From assembly GCF_902167145.1 (NCBI RefSeq), contig NC_050102.1, positions 9,176,850 to 9,240,849 of the forward strand: a stretch of DNA of 64,000 bases, in the 5' to 3' direction. Of this stretch, positions 25,393-36,349 are shown piece after piece. The position numbers and the translations under genes are program-made. Each line of letters begins with the position of its first letter. Within the stretch, counting starts at the first letter, position 1. The notes below the pieces were generated by a model. That model was not told the DNA's origin. It saw only the letters and a list, made by a program, of their open reading frames with translations, and did no database searches. This stretch comes from Zea mays. Its lineage: Eukaryota > Streptophyta > Magnoliopsida > Poales > Poaceae.

Positions 25393-26312
25393 AAATATCC
25401 TACCTCGACGGCAGCTTTTCGCATTTTCAGATTCAGTATTATTTTCTTTTTAATAAGGAACAATTATGGAGTCTAAATGTCTTTTATCGTCTTTCAATTT
25501 CTTGTAATAGTTTCGCTTTTTACCATAATAAAAATATATCTTCTCCATAGGCCTAAGTTGCCGAAGCATGAGAATTTATGATGGCAAGGAGGACCTTCGA
25601 ATTATCAAAAATTTGTTCTAAGGAACGCAACGCAATTTTTTCGAAGCAGCAAAAAGTCGTTCCTAAGGGAGCGCAGTGCAAGTTTTCTGAGCCTACAGCA
25701 AAAAATAAGCGCTGATTCCGCTGAAAGTAAAAGGCGAAGAAGCTCCTAAGGGAGGCTTACAGTGAAAAATAAACGTTGATTCCGCTGAAAGTAAAAGGCG
25801 AAGAAGCTCCTAAGGGAGGCTTAATAAACGCTGATTCCGCTGAAGTAAAAGGCGAAGAAGCTCCTAAGGGAGGCTTACAGAGAAAAATTAATGTCAACCT
25901 TCGGCAAATATCATTTTGCACAGCATTACATCATTTGCATAGCATAACATCATACATCATAGTGCATCAACACCGCAAGAAGGGGGGTCTCGATATTGGT
26001 ATTCGAAGATTGTTTTGAAGAAATAGTGACAAGGCACAAAAAATAGTCGTTGAAAAGTTATACCATCGTCAAACTCTGAAATGGAAGGACTTATTGATTA
26101 TTGATTTTACAAGGATTGATCATTGATTTTTACGAAGCATGAAAAGAAGGGAAGGTGTTTTTTCGCCGAAGGCTAAAAAATGGTACGTATATGATGTTTC
26201 ATGCATCGTCAAAAATAGAATTATAAACAGCTAAAATGCTATATCCAAAGTTACACAATATTACACATGATACCCAGCAAGCATTACAATCTAAATGTTT
26301 TTACAACAGCAT
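25393..26312. other. Element D non-coding middle, between gag and the antisense gene
   Basis: AT-rich sequence without a supported gene. It contains the tandem repeat at 25711-25885. The sense gag and the antisense gene converge here, so both 3' ends should lie in this stretch. Confidence 0.6.
25711..25885 (+). repeat. Tandem repeat, about 55-64 bp x 3
   Basis: Three units start at 25711, 25775 and 25830, each containing TGATTCCGCTGAA(AG)TAAAAGG and GCTCCTAAGGGAGGC. The last motif is itself a near-palindrome. The third unit is shorter because of a missing ACAGTGAAA segment in unit 2. Confidence 0.85.
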
Positions 26313-26446
26313 TTAATCTTCCTTTAAGACTACTTCTGCAGCTTTATTTAGAAGCTGACCAACAACTCTATCCATGATAGCTTCGGCCATTTGTTTAATT
26401 TCGTCATCCCCCTTCGTGTGGGGGCCTGGTGATAGTTCAGCAGGTT

Positions 26447-26545
26447 CTGAGGGAAGAGAAGATATGGACATATTACTATTACAAACCATGAACAAGTTCG
26501 AAATCAAAAAGTTACAATGAAGAGTCAGTTATCACTAATTAATAC
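26447..26545 (-). other. Predicted intron 2 of the antisense gene
   Basis: It is bounded by GT at 26545 and a pyrimidine-rich TTCTCTTCCCTCAG acceptor at 26447. Removal joins ...GQI to EPAEL... in frame, and the last exon stops at 26313-26315. Confidence 0.6.
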
Positions 26546-27340
26546 CTATTTGCCCTTTGGGCTCTGCGCTTTTCTCAGCAGCCTCTGCTACCTTCCTAGC
26601 ATCATGGATGCCTTTTTAGCTTTTTTGAATGATTTTCTTGGGCCATTTATCGGCCGCCATTGTCCCAGATGTCGGTGAAAAATTTTCCACCAACCAGGCT
26701 TGCTTCGGCCGAGGGGTCTTTTATATCTTCGGAAGACAAGGCAGTTTCGGACTCCGCTAAAAATTTCACATGATCACAGCCTTTTCTTTCCAAAACAGTA
26801 GCAATTCCCCTGGCGCCTGAAAAAGCACATATGTCTCCGCGGCTATTCAAGATTTCTTCGAAGGCCTCAGCTTCGTGACTGATCCATTCAATCGGGCCTT
26901 CCGGATTCCCCCCTTGTGAAATTTTCTTCGCTAGAGAATGCGCCAACGCTGGCGAAGCTGGATTTTATCTTCTTAACACACTCTATGGATTTGTCATAGC
27001 ACCTTCTCTTGGATGCACGAAGCTCTTCAATATTTATTTCCAAATGATCTGCCCATTGATCACTAAGTTCTCGTTTTGTTTCTTCAAGTATACGTTCTTC
27101 TTTAGCTCTGGCCAGCTGTTTCCGAAGATCCTGAATTTCGCGTTTTTGGGCTTCAGCTTGAGCCTTAGAGGTAGCTTCGTCTTCCTTTATTTTATCCACC
27201 AGTGTAAGCAGAATTTTATCTTTTTCCAAAGCTTCGTTTCTCAGCTTAATAACCTCTGTTTGTAGGTTGTTGAAAGCAATATTATAGCTCTCGTCTTCGG
27301 CATTCTTTTGCGCTCTCAAAGCGTTGCTCAGTATTAAACC

Positions 27341-27418
27341 CTATATGAAAAAAGAATTAGTATAAGAATAAAAGAATGATTCAAAAATTACAAATTTCCA
27401 AATATACAATTCTCATAC
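27341..27418 (-). other. Predicted intron 1 of the antisense gene
   Basis: This 78-bp AT-rich segment runs from GTATGAG to TTTTTTCATATAG. Removal joins NSLK to GLILSN in frame and skips an in-frame TGA directly after the donor. Confidence 0.7.
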
Positions 27419-27836
27419 CTTCAGACTATTATATGCAAGGCTATCCGCAAGATCGTCCTTCGTCATAGCGCAGAGCCCAGCTTCAAGCTTCGGGAACCCC
27501 ATACTTCTAGCCATCTCCCGGCAGACAGATAATTCTTTGTTGTCTGGGAGGCAGTATAAGAAGTCATCTTCATCTGTGTCGTTGAATACTAAGGCCCCTT
27601 TCGGATACTTCAGTTCTCGGGCATAGTGATTAGCTTCAAAAATCTCTTCTTCAGATAATTTCTTCCCCGAAGCATGTCGTATAATATAATCATGTACTTT
27701 GGAAGATGCTTCGGGGGCAGCAGTGCCAGTTTCTTCACTCAAAATTTGTTCCGCCATTTCTGTTTTTTCAGCTTCCAAGGATTTCACCTTGGCGGGCTCT
27801 GAAGGCCCGGCTTCAGTTTCAGACTGTGGCTTTGAA

Positions 27837-28620
27837 TAGGGATGGCAAATGGACCCGTGGGTATGGATACCCGCGGTTTTCGTACCCGATGGACATGGAT
27901 ACGGGTAGAGAAATTCACCCGTGGGTCTTGTCGGGTCGGGTACCCGAAATATATCGGGTAGGGTACGAATACCATATTTTACCCGTGGGTATCCAGTGGA
28001 TACCCGAAATACCAGTTCACCTAGTATATGGCCTATGTTTAGAAATTAGAACACTGAATGAGCCCATCAAGCAATCAACCGTCGAAGCCCAAAACCCCCC
28101 CTGACCCTATCCCCACATGCCCGATCCCCATGGTCAATCCCCACATGTCGCACTAACCCAAATCTGCGCCGGCCTGAGCGGTGCTCGACGTCGCGCTGGA
28201 GCAGTGGCTCATGCTCAGCCGCCCAACGGCCCAAGATTCCCACACCAGGATTCGAGCTCGACGTCGCGTCACCGGCTCTGCCCCAGCTCCGTCAAGTGAG
28301 CTACGTTATGTGAAGTTGTGTGAAGCTGTTGCTTTGCTTATCAATTTTACATGTTGTTATGTGCCTGTTGTTCATGAACTATCTAACTACCATAAACTAT
28401 GAATATGTGACGTTGCTTATCAATTTATATCCTGTTATGTATTCTACCATAACGTATCCACTGGATACCCGATACCCGACGGGTACCCGGTGGATACGGG
28501 TACGGGTACAATTTCTCGCCCGATTGGTTTGGTGGGTATGGATAGTTGTTAAAAGATCGGGTACAATATCGGGTCGGGTATTACCGTACCCGAACACAAC
28601 CCGACCCGCTGCCATCCCTA
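27837..28620. mobile_element. Non-autonomous hAT-type DNA transposon in D
   Basis: This is a 784-bp insertion with inverted ends TAGGGATGGCA...TGCCATCCCTA, flanked by the 8-bp duplication GCTTTGAA at 27829-27836 and 28621-28628. Eight-base duplications and TAGGG(A/T)TG ends are typical of hAT elements. Both ends carry many TACCCG/CGGGTA copies, probably subterminal transposase-binding repeats. The middle (about 28030-28450) is unrelated to the repeats and holds no convincing transposase. Confidence 0.85.
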
Positions 28621-30385
28621 GCTTTGAAGCTTCGGCGTCAAAGGTTTTTGTGTGCACTTCGGAAGTTTTAGCAATTTTCTTTGGAGTTGTGCTTGAAGAT
28701 TTGATTGTCTCTAAAACATCTAGCACATTAACCATCCTTTTTCTTTTAGGGTCACTGCTGGACCCTTATGGCTTTTTGTTGCCTCAGTTTTTGCCGAAGG
28801 ACTCAAGACTTCTGATGTCTTTACTTCTTCAGCCCTCGTTTCTTCTATTTTTTTAGTCACTGGCACTTCGGCTAGCACTTCAATATTTGGCAGGGGAGCT
28901 ATCTCTTTAGCTTAAGTGGCCGAAGGAGTCCCACCGACAAATGCAGGCACTGTGGCCGGTTCAATATAACGTGGCCGGTGTGTGAGAACTTTTACCCTTC
29001 TCCTCTTCGGCACCGGCTCGCTAGGAGCGGCTATAGTAGTTTCCTTCGCCGAAGATGTATTCTTTCTTTTTTCACCCCGCGCTGGATAGCGGTAGTCGGG
29101 GTAGACAAACCCAATTGCATCAAATACTCGATTGAGCCTCTTCCTCTTTCGGCCTCCGAAGGCCGCTGATAATGCAGTATCTTCGGCCTTTGAGTATACG
29201 CCAAGCAATTCATCACTGATGGCCTCAATACTTTTTAACCAGTCATCATCCGGCTCAACGAATTTATCTCCATATTTAAATGTGTATTTCAGCCTGACTA
29301 GTCCACCTTCGTCAGTTTCTTTAATGGTTTCCTTCGGCATTTCCCATTTTCCACAAGTGGCCATACTCTGAAGGCAATGTGTTCTTGGACCAAATCTCTT
29401 GTCCCAATAAAAGAGCAAACAACACCAAAGGCTCTCTGGCATTCTTCGGCTGCTTCATTCATTTCCACCTTCGGCCTCCGTAGGCCGAAGCGTTGCCAGT
29501 TGGGACGCATAATGATCCTTTTTATATCTTCCCGTGATTTCAAGTCATTCTTCACGTAAAACCATTCCGTCATCCAGTCGCCGGGCCACCTCTTTTGAAA
29601 GGTAGGCACGGGGCAGCTTGACCCAGACCGGGAGCCGAAGCTGTAGCAGCCAAAATTGTTGTGATACTGTTCTTTACCCCAAGGTTTTGTCTCGTACAAC
29701 AATTCATGTATGTTGCAGAAACTTTTCGCATTAGGTTCCAAACCTTGGCTTCTCACGGCCCACACAAAGATATTCATCCTTATGATTGCTTCGGGGGTAA
29801 GTTGGTGAAGGTAGATTTCAAATATCTTTAGTATTTCTACAACAAAACTGCTTAAGGGAAATCGTAGTCCAGCTTTCAAGAAGCTTCGGAATACCACGAC
29901 TTCATTCTCCTCAGGAGTCGAACAAGTCTTCTCTCCTTCATCAGCCCTCACAACGGACAAGTCCCGGAAATATCTGCCCCTCATATTGACAAGATGATTT
30001 TCTTTAATACTTGATTTACCAAAAACCGCATGGCTTGGTCGCTAAGGTCGATCTTCGGAGTCTTCACCACCGCTATCCACATCATAACTGTCACTGTCGC
30101 CGGTATCTTCAGATAAACCCTCCAAAATTTCTTTAGTAATCTTCTCTGTATTAGTCTTCGACATTGATTGAAGAAAGCCCAGATGCATCTCCTCAGAAAG
30201 ACTTAGCTTCGAATCACCAACAGCTTTTTTATCTTCAGACATCCTTGCAAACGCTGAGAAAGTGCTCTCGAACCCGAAGCTTAAAAATCTAAAAGCCAAG
30301 CAAGTGTTGTTGCGCGCAGGCTAAAAGTTGGGTGAGTAAAAGTAGTTGGCAAGAGAGCGTGCCAAATAAACTCGTGATGAGCTCT

Positions 30386-30393
30386 TATTTATA
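30386..30393 (-). promoter_or_regulatory. TATA box for the antisense gene
   Basis: TATAAATA on the minus strand lies about 145 bp before ATG 30242, between the gene and D's 3' LTR. Spacing is right for a dedicated promoter with a leader of about 110 nt. Confidence 0.55.
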
Positions 30394-30548
30394 CACCTAG
30401 TGCGTTGAAAACTGGAGGGTCCCGCTTGTCAAAGACTGTTGCTATTCTAGCAAAGAGAAGATGTTTTTTCGGACCTTCGGCTTAAGGCCTTCGTCCATGT
30501 CGCAATATGAATTTATCATTCCAGCAAATTAATATTGCGAGGGGCTAC

Positions 30549-31227
30549 TGTTGGGGGCTTTCGGCTTCCGAAGGTCCTCAAAAACATGATTTGACAATGT
30601 TTTCCAAGTATGCGAGCAGGTATCTTCGGAATCAGGTTGCGGGTATACAAGAGCATGGTTAAGACGAAGCTTGACTGAAACGGAAGACGATCATGACGAA
30701 GGATGAAACGATCATGAAGCTATGTGCAGAAGAGCTTCGACATGGCAGCAGAAAGGGGAAACCGACTTAAAGATGAAAAGCCAAATTAGACCTCAAAGAA
30801 TTACCATAGAGTTATTGATAAAAGTAAAGGGCATTAATGTAATTTTACACGGGCTGCGTCCCGTGCCTATAAATAGATGAACAGTACTCCCGTACTGTTC
30901 ACGCTGACTTAGCATTAGCATCACGCTTGTACCCTTATTCTCCTTCAAGCCGAAGGTACATTTGTAATTTGTTGTTGTTTATATAAGTAAAATAAATAGA
31001 AATAAATTAATAATAATGTTCAAAGTAATCATGTTATTTTTCTTGTTTTTGTGTATAAATTTCTCTTATCTTTTATTATGATTATGAAGGTGTGACCTTC
31101 ATAACCTTCGTCCGAAATCCATTATATCCAAAGGGAAATAATGCTTCGAAGGACGAAGGGCTTTGATATTTAACATTTTATGTTGCCTTGTTCTTAATTC
31201 ATAGCATTTGAGAATAAGTCCCCAACA
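30549..31227 (+). repeat. Element D 3' LTR
   Basis: The 679-bp LTR is preceded by the purine-rich GCGAGGGGCTAC. TATA box at 30868-30875. It has the same length as the 5' LTR and about 16 substitutions counted by eye. Confidence 0.9.
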
Positions 31228-31465
31228 ATGTGATAATGAGAGTGCAATCCGCATGGCGGATAATCCCGTTGAACATAGCCGCACTAAACACATAGCCATT
31301 CGGTATCACTTCTTAAGGGATCACCAACAAAAGGGAGATATCGAGATTGCTTACATTAACACTAAAGAACAATTGGCTGATATCTTTACCAAGCCACTAG
31401 ATGAACAAACTTTTAACAAACTTAGGCATGAGCTAAATATTCTTGATTCTAGGAATTTCTTTTGA
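31228..31465 (+). pseudogene. pol: Element B pol, part 3 (RNase H C-terminus)
   Basis: It resumes at [12 protein letters not shown], with [16 protein letters not shown], and ends LDSRNFF and TGA at 31463-31465. It completes the frame interrupted by D. Confidence 0.9.
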
Positions 31466-32271
31466 TGTCTTGCATACATAGCTCATTATATATACCTTTG
31501 ATCATGTCTCTTCTATATGCTATGATTAATGTGTTTTCAAGTGAATTTCAAACCAAGTCATAGGTGTATTGAAAGAGAATTGGAGTCTTCGGCGAAGTCA
31601 AAGGCTTCCACTCCACTCGATAACTCATCCTTCGCCGTCGCTTCGAGCAACTCTCTGTCTTTGGTATAATCTTCACTCATGTTTTATTTGCCAAAGGGGA
31701 GACAAGTAGTTAAAAAGGGCTTATATTTCACTCAAAGTATCAGTTTTTGGCGATTCATGCCAAAGGGGGAGAAAGTATTAGCCCAAAGCAAAAGGACCGA
31801 CCGCACCACCACCTTATTTTAAAAAGAGTTTTTTCAAATTGGTATCTTATTGTGTTCAAAAGGGGAAGAAAATAGTACCTTCAAAAATTTAGTATCTTAA
31901 AACCCTCTTGAACACTAAGAGGATGATTTTATTAAGGGGGAGTTTTGTTTAGTCAAAGGAAAAGCATTTGAAACAGGGGGAGAAAATTTCAAATCTTGAA
32001 AATGCTTCGCAGAATCTTATTCATTTACCTTTGACTATTTGCAAAAGAACTTTGAAAAGAATTTACAAAAGAATTTGCAAAAACAAAACATGTGGTGCAA
32101 GCGTGGTCCAAAATGTTAAAAATAAAGAAACAATCCATGCGTATCTTATAAGTATTTGTATTGGCTCAAGTCTAAGTAACCTTTGCACTAACATTATGCA
32201 AACTAGTTCAATTATGCACTTCTATACTTGCTTTGGTTTGTGTTGGCATCAATCACCAAAAAGGGGGAGAT
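31466..32271 (+). other. Element B 3' non-coding stretch with several polypurine tracts
   Basis: There is no ORF of interest. Purine tracts recur (AAAGGGGGAGAAAGT near 31760, CAGGGGGAGAAAA near 31974, AAAAAGGGGGAGAT at the LTR edge). Multiple polypurine tracts in this position are a known Sirevirus feature. Confidence 0.75.
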
Positions 32272-33541
32272 TGAAAGGGATTAGGCTTACACCTATTTCC
32301 TAATTGATTTTGGTGGTTGAATTACCCAACACAAATAATTGGACTAACTAGTTTGCTCTAGACTATAAGTTCTACAGGTGCCAAAGGTTCACAATAAGTC
32401 AATAAAAAGACCAAGAATGGGTTCGAACAAAGTGAGCAAGGGACAACCGAAGTGTGCCCTGGTCTGGTGCACCGAACAGTGTCCGGTGCACCAGGGAACT
32501 CCACACCCAACTCTTCACCTTCGGGAATTTTCAGAGGGCTCCGCTATAATTCACCGGACTGTCCGGTGCACCACCGGACAGTGTCTGGTGCCCCAAGGAA
32601 GAGCAACTCTGAACTCGCCAGCTTCGGGAATCCACTCCGCTATAATTCACCGGACAGTGTCCGGTGCACACCGGACTGTCCGGTGTGACAGCGGAGCAAC
32701 GACTACTTCACGCAACGGTCGACTGCAACGCATTAAATGCGTGTCTGCGCGCGCAGAGGTGCAGTGCACGCGCGGGTGGCACACGAGACAGGCTACAGGG
32801 CCTGTCCGGTGTTCCACCGGACAGCCAGGCGGGCCCACAAGACAGAGCTCCAACGGTCGGAACCCAATGGCCTGGTGACGTGGCTGGCGCACCGGACCGT
32901 GTCCAGTGGCGCACCGGACAGTCCGTTGCGCCCGTCGACAGCAGCCTCCACCAACGATCAAGTTTGGTGGTTGGGGCTATAAATACCCCAACCACCCCCA
33001 CATTCAAGTCATCCAAGTTTTCCACCTTCCAACTACTTACAAGAGCTAAGCATTCAATACTAGACACACCAAAGTGATCAAATCCTCTCCCAATTCCACA
33101 CAAGGCTTTAGTGATTAGTGAGAGAGATTTGTTGTGTTCTTTTGAGCTCTTGCGCTTGGATTGCTTCCTTCTTTCATTCTTTCTTGCGAACAACTCAATT
33201 GTAACCAAGGCAAGAGACACCAATTGTGTGGTGATCCTTGCGGGGAAGTTTGTTCTCGTTTGATTGAGAAGAGAAGCTCACTCGGTCCGAGGGACCGTTT
33301 GAGAGAGGGAAAGGGTTGAAAGAGACCCGGTCTTTGTGACCACCTCAATGGGGAGTAGGTTTGCAAGAACCGAACCTCGGTAAAACAAATCCGCGTGTCA
33401 CACTCTTTATTCGCTTGCGATTTGTTTTGCACCCTCTCTCTCGGACTCGATTATATTTCTAACGCTAACCCGGCTTGTAGTTTTGATTAAGTTTGTAAAT
33501 TTCAGATTCGCCCTATTCACCCCCCCTCTAGGCGCCTTTCA
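32272..33541 (+). repeat. Element B 3' LTR
   Basis: The 1,270-bp LTR has TATA at 32978-32985. Compared with the 5' LTR it lacks one palindrome unit near 32470 and has an extra one near 32900. It ends GGCGCCTTTCA, followed by the CAACT duplication. Confidence 0.9.
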
Positions 33542-34366
33542 CAACTCCAAGAGGGCACCTTCATTAGCCAAACGAAGTATATTCAAGACATTCTAAACAA
33601 GTTTGGGATGAAGGATGCCAAGCCCATCAAGACACCCATGGGAACCAATGGGCATCTCGACCTCGACACGGGAGGTAAATCCGTCGATCAAAAGGTATAC
33701 CGGTCAATGATAGGCTCTTTACTCTACTTATGTGCATCTCGACCGGATATTATGCTTTCCGTATGCATGTGTGCAAGATTCCAAGCCGACCCTAAGGAAG
33801 CTCACCTTACGGCCATAAAACGAATCTTGAGATATTTAGTTCATACTCCTAAGTTTGGGCTTTGGTATCCTAGGGGATCCATATTTGATTTAATTGGTTA
33901 CTCGGATGCCGATTGGGCGGGGTGTAAAATTAATATAAAGAGCACATCGGGGACTTGCCAGTTCTTGGGAAGATCCTTGGTGTCTTGGGCTTCAAAGAAG
34001 CAAAATTCTGTAGCTCTTTCTACCGCCGAAGCCGAGTATATTGCCGCAGGACATTGTTGCGCGCAATTGCTTTGGATGAGGCAAACCCTTAGGGACTATG
34101 GTTACAAATTAACCAAAGTTAGTCTTCTATGTGATAATGAGAGTGCAATCCGCATGGCGGATAATCCCGTTGAGCATAGCCGCACTAAACACATAGCCAT
34201 TCGGTATCATTTTCTAAGGAATCACCAACAAAAGGGGGATATCGAGATTTCATATATTAACACTAAGGAACAATTAGCCGATATCTTTACCAAGCCACTA
34301 GATGAACAATCTTTTAACAAACTTAGGCATGAGCTAAATATTCTTGATTCTAGGAATTTCTTTTGA
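33542..34366 (+). pseudogene. pol: Element A pol, second part (RT end and RNase H)
   Basis: It resumes A's pol after B, beginning [13 protein letters not shown]. The frame is open to the normal end LDSRNFF (TGA 34364-34366), with [19 protein letters not shown] and CDNESAI present. The part upstream of B is broken, so no functional product is expected. Confidence 0.9.
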
Positions 34367-35167
34367 TGTCTTGCATACATAGCTCATAAGTATACCTTTG
34401 ATCATGTCTCTTTCATATGCTATGACTAATGTGTTTTCAAGTATATTTCAAACCAAGTCATAGGTGTATTGAAAGGGAATTGGAGTCTTCGGCGAAGACA
34501 AAGGCTTCCACTCCACTTCATAACTCATCCTTCGCCGTCGCTCCGAGCAACTCTCCAACTTTGGTATAATCTTCACTCATATTTTGTTTTCCAAAGGAGG
34601 AGAAAGTAGTTAAAATGGCTTATATTTCACTCAAAGTATCCATTTTTGGCGATTCATGCCAAAGGGGGAGAAAGTATTAGCCCAAAGCAAAAGGACCGCA
34701 CCACCACCACCTAATTTTCAAACTAATGATTTTCAAATTGGTATCTTATTGTGTTCAAAAAGGGGGAGAAAGTAGTATTTTCAAAATTGATATCTTAAAA
34801 CCCTCTTGAACACTAAGAGGATGATTTCATTGAGGGGAGTTTTGTTTTAGTCAAAGGAAAAGCATTTGAAACAGGGGGAGAAAATTTCAAATCTTGAAAA
34901 TGCTTCTCAAAATCTTATTCATTTACCTTTGACTATTTGCAAAGGACTTTGAAAAGAATTTACAAAAGAATTTGCAAAAACAAAACATGTGGTGCAAGCG
35001 TGGTCCAAAATGTTAAAGTAAAGAAACAATCCATGCATATCCTATGAGAATTTCTATTGGCTCAATTCTAAGTAACCTTTGCACTTACATTATGTAAACT
35101 AGTTCAATTATGCACTTCTATATTTGCTTTGGTTTGTGTTGGCATCAATCACCAAAAAGGGGGAGAT
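34367..35167 (+). other. Element A 3' non-coding stretch with polypurine tracts
   Basis: It is colinear with B's 31466-32271 and G's 45576-46362. Repeated AAAGGGGGAGAAAGT-type tracts lead to the terminal AAAAAGGGGGAGAT next to the LTR. No gene is seen. Confidence 0.75.
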
Positions 35168-36349
35168 TGAAAGGGAATTAGGCTTACACCTATTTCCTAA
35201 TTGATTTGGGTGGTTGAATTGCCCAACACAAATAATTGGACTAACTAGTTTGCTCTAGTCTGTAAGTTCTACAGGTGCCAAAGGTTCACAATAAGCCAAT
35301 AAAAAGACCAAGAAAAGGGTTCAAACAAGAGAGCAAAAGACAACCCGAAAGGCACCCTGGTCTGGCGCACCGGACTGTCTGGTGTGCCACCGGACAGTGT
35401 CCGGTGCACCAGGGCACTCAAGGCTCAACTCTTCACCTTCGGGAAAAGACAGAGGGTGCTCTGCTATAATTCACTGGACTGTCCGGTGTGCCAGCGCAGC
35501 AACAGCTACTTCGCGCGCAACGGTCGACTGCAACACATTAAATGCGCGCCTGCGCGCGCAGAGGACAGAGCACGCGCGGGTGGCACACCGGACAGCCTAC
35601 AGGGCCTATCCGGTGCACCACCGGACAGCCAGGCGGGCCCACAAGTCAGAGCTCCAACGGTCGGAACCCAACAGCCAGGTGACGTGGTTGACGCATCGGA
35701 CAGTGTCCGGTGGCGCACCGGACTGTCCGGTGCGCCCGTCGACAGCAGCCTCCACCAACGGTCAAGTTTGGTGGTTGGGGCTATAAATACCCCAACCACC
35801 CCCACATTCAAGTCATCCAAGTTTTCCACTCTTCTACACCTTACAAGAGCTAGCATTCAATACAAGACACACCAAAGAGATCAAATCCTCTCCCAACTCC
35901 ACACAAAGCTTTAGTGATTAGAGAGAGTGATTTGTCGTGTTCATTTGAGCTCTTGCGCTTGGATCGCTTCTTTCTTTCTCATTCTTCTTGTGATCAAACT
36001 CATTTGTAATCGAGGCAAGAGACACCAATTGTGTGGTGGTCCTTGCATGAACTTCGTGTTCCGTTTGATTGAGAAGAGAAGCTCACTCGGTCTAAGTGAC
36101 CGTTTGAGAGAGGGAAAGGGTTGAAAGAGACCCGGTCTTTGTGACCACCTCAACGGGGAGTAGGTTTGAAAGAACCGAACCTCGGTAAAACAAATCATCG
36201 TGTCTCGCTCTTTATTCGCTCACGATTTGTTTTGCGCCCTCTCTCTCGGACTCGTTTCTATTTCTAACGCTAACCCGGCTTGTAGTTGTGTTTAAGTTTA
36301 TAAATTTCAGATTTGCCCTATTCACCCCCCCCCCTCTAGGCGACTTTCA
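35168..36349 (+). repeat. Element A 3' LTR
   Basis: The 1,182-bp LTR is shorter than B's and G's because the palindromic zone (about 35365-35730) has fewer units. TATA at 35782-35789. It ends in a long C-tract and CTCTAGGCGACTTTCA. The next bases are minus-strand pol of element E. Confidence 0.9.

Larger units (their letters stand above)
26313..30242 (-). pseudogene. Element D antisense gene (putative 'transposase, gypsy type' family), spliced, interrupted by hAT
   Basis: On the minus strand, ATG 30242 (MSEDKKAV) opens an acidic N-terminus. It is followed by a domain with FEIYLHQLTPEAIIRMNIF and WAVRSQGLEP, which I recognise as the plant 'putative gypsy-type transposase' domain. After it come a Lys/Arg-rich nuclear-signal-like part, a long Glu/Lys/Ser-rich linker and a coiled coil. 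Two introns with good signals keep the frame: 27341-27418 (78 bp, AAG|GTATGAG...CATATAG|G) and 26447-26545 (99 bp, ATAG|GTATTAA...TTCCCTCAG|A). Damage: TAG at 30042-30044, a frameshift near 29355, a stop at 28912-28914, an extra G near 26907, a stop at 26647 and the 784-bp hAT. Function is unknown; similar antisense ORFs occur in Tat-lineage Gypsy elements such as Grande. Confidence 0.7.
23123..31227 (+). mobile_element. Element D: Gypsy element with gag, no pol, and an antisense gene (cinful-zeon-like)
   Basis: It is 8,105 bp with two 679-bp LTRs (TGTTGGGG...CCCCAACA) and ATGTG duplications at 23118-23122 and 31228-31232. The internal part has a PBS-like TTGGCGCCCACC, a gag-like ORF on plus, then no protease, RT or integrase. 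Instead a long gene runs on the minus strand. A pol-less element with LTRs of this size fits the non-autonomous zeon side of the maize cinful-zeon family, but the name is from memory. LTRs differ at about 16 sites by eye. Confidence 0.85.
7222..33541 (+). mobile_element. Element B: Opie-like Sirevirus inserted in A, hosting C and D
   Basis: It is bounded by TGAAAGGG...TTTCA LTRs and flanked by CAACT at 7217-7221 and 33542-33546. Without the nested C and D it would be about 9.3 kb. It has the standard order LTR, PBS, gag, pol, 3' non-coding, LTR. By eye the LTRs differ at roughly two dozen positions (about 2%) plus two indels of about 20 bp in the palindromic zone. Gag and pol have several nonsense and frameshift mutations. 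Confidence 0.9.
1792..36349 (+). mobile_element. Element A: Opie-like Sirevirus (Ty1/copia), broken, hosting B (and C, D)
   Basis: This is a plus-strand Sirevirus with a partial 5' LTR (1792-2283), PBS (2286-2297), gag, pol, a 3' non-coding stretch and a 3' LTR (35168-36349). Its pol is split by element B at 7221/33542, with CAACT duplicated on both sides. Its 5' LTR is split by the Gypsy LTR at 1-1791. The right flank is minus-strand pol of element E, so A inserted into E; the left E flank is outside the window. Gag and pol carry several deletions, frameshifts and a nonsense codon, so A is not functional. Confidence 0.85.

Noticed and set aside
34367..35167. Envelope-like third gene after pol
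   Set aside because: Some Sireviruses have one, but the stretches after pol in A, B, C, G and H are about 800 bp without any sustained ORF.
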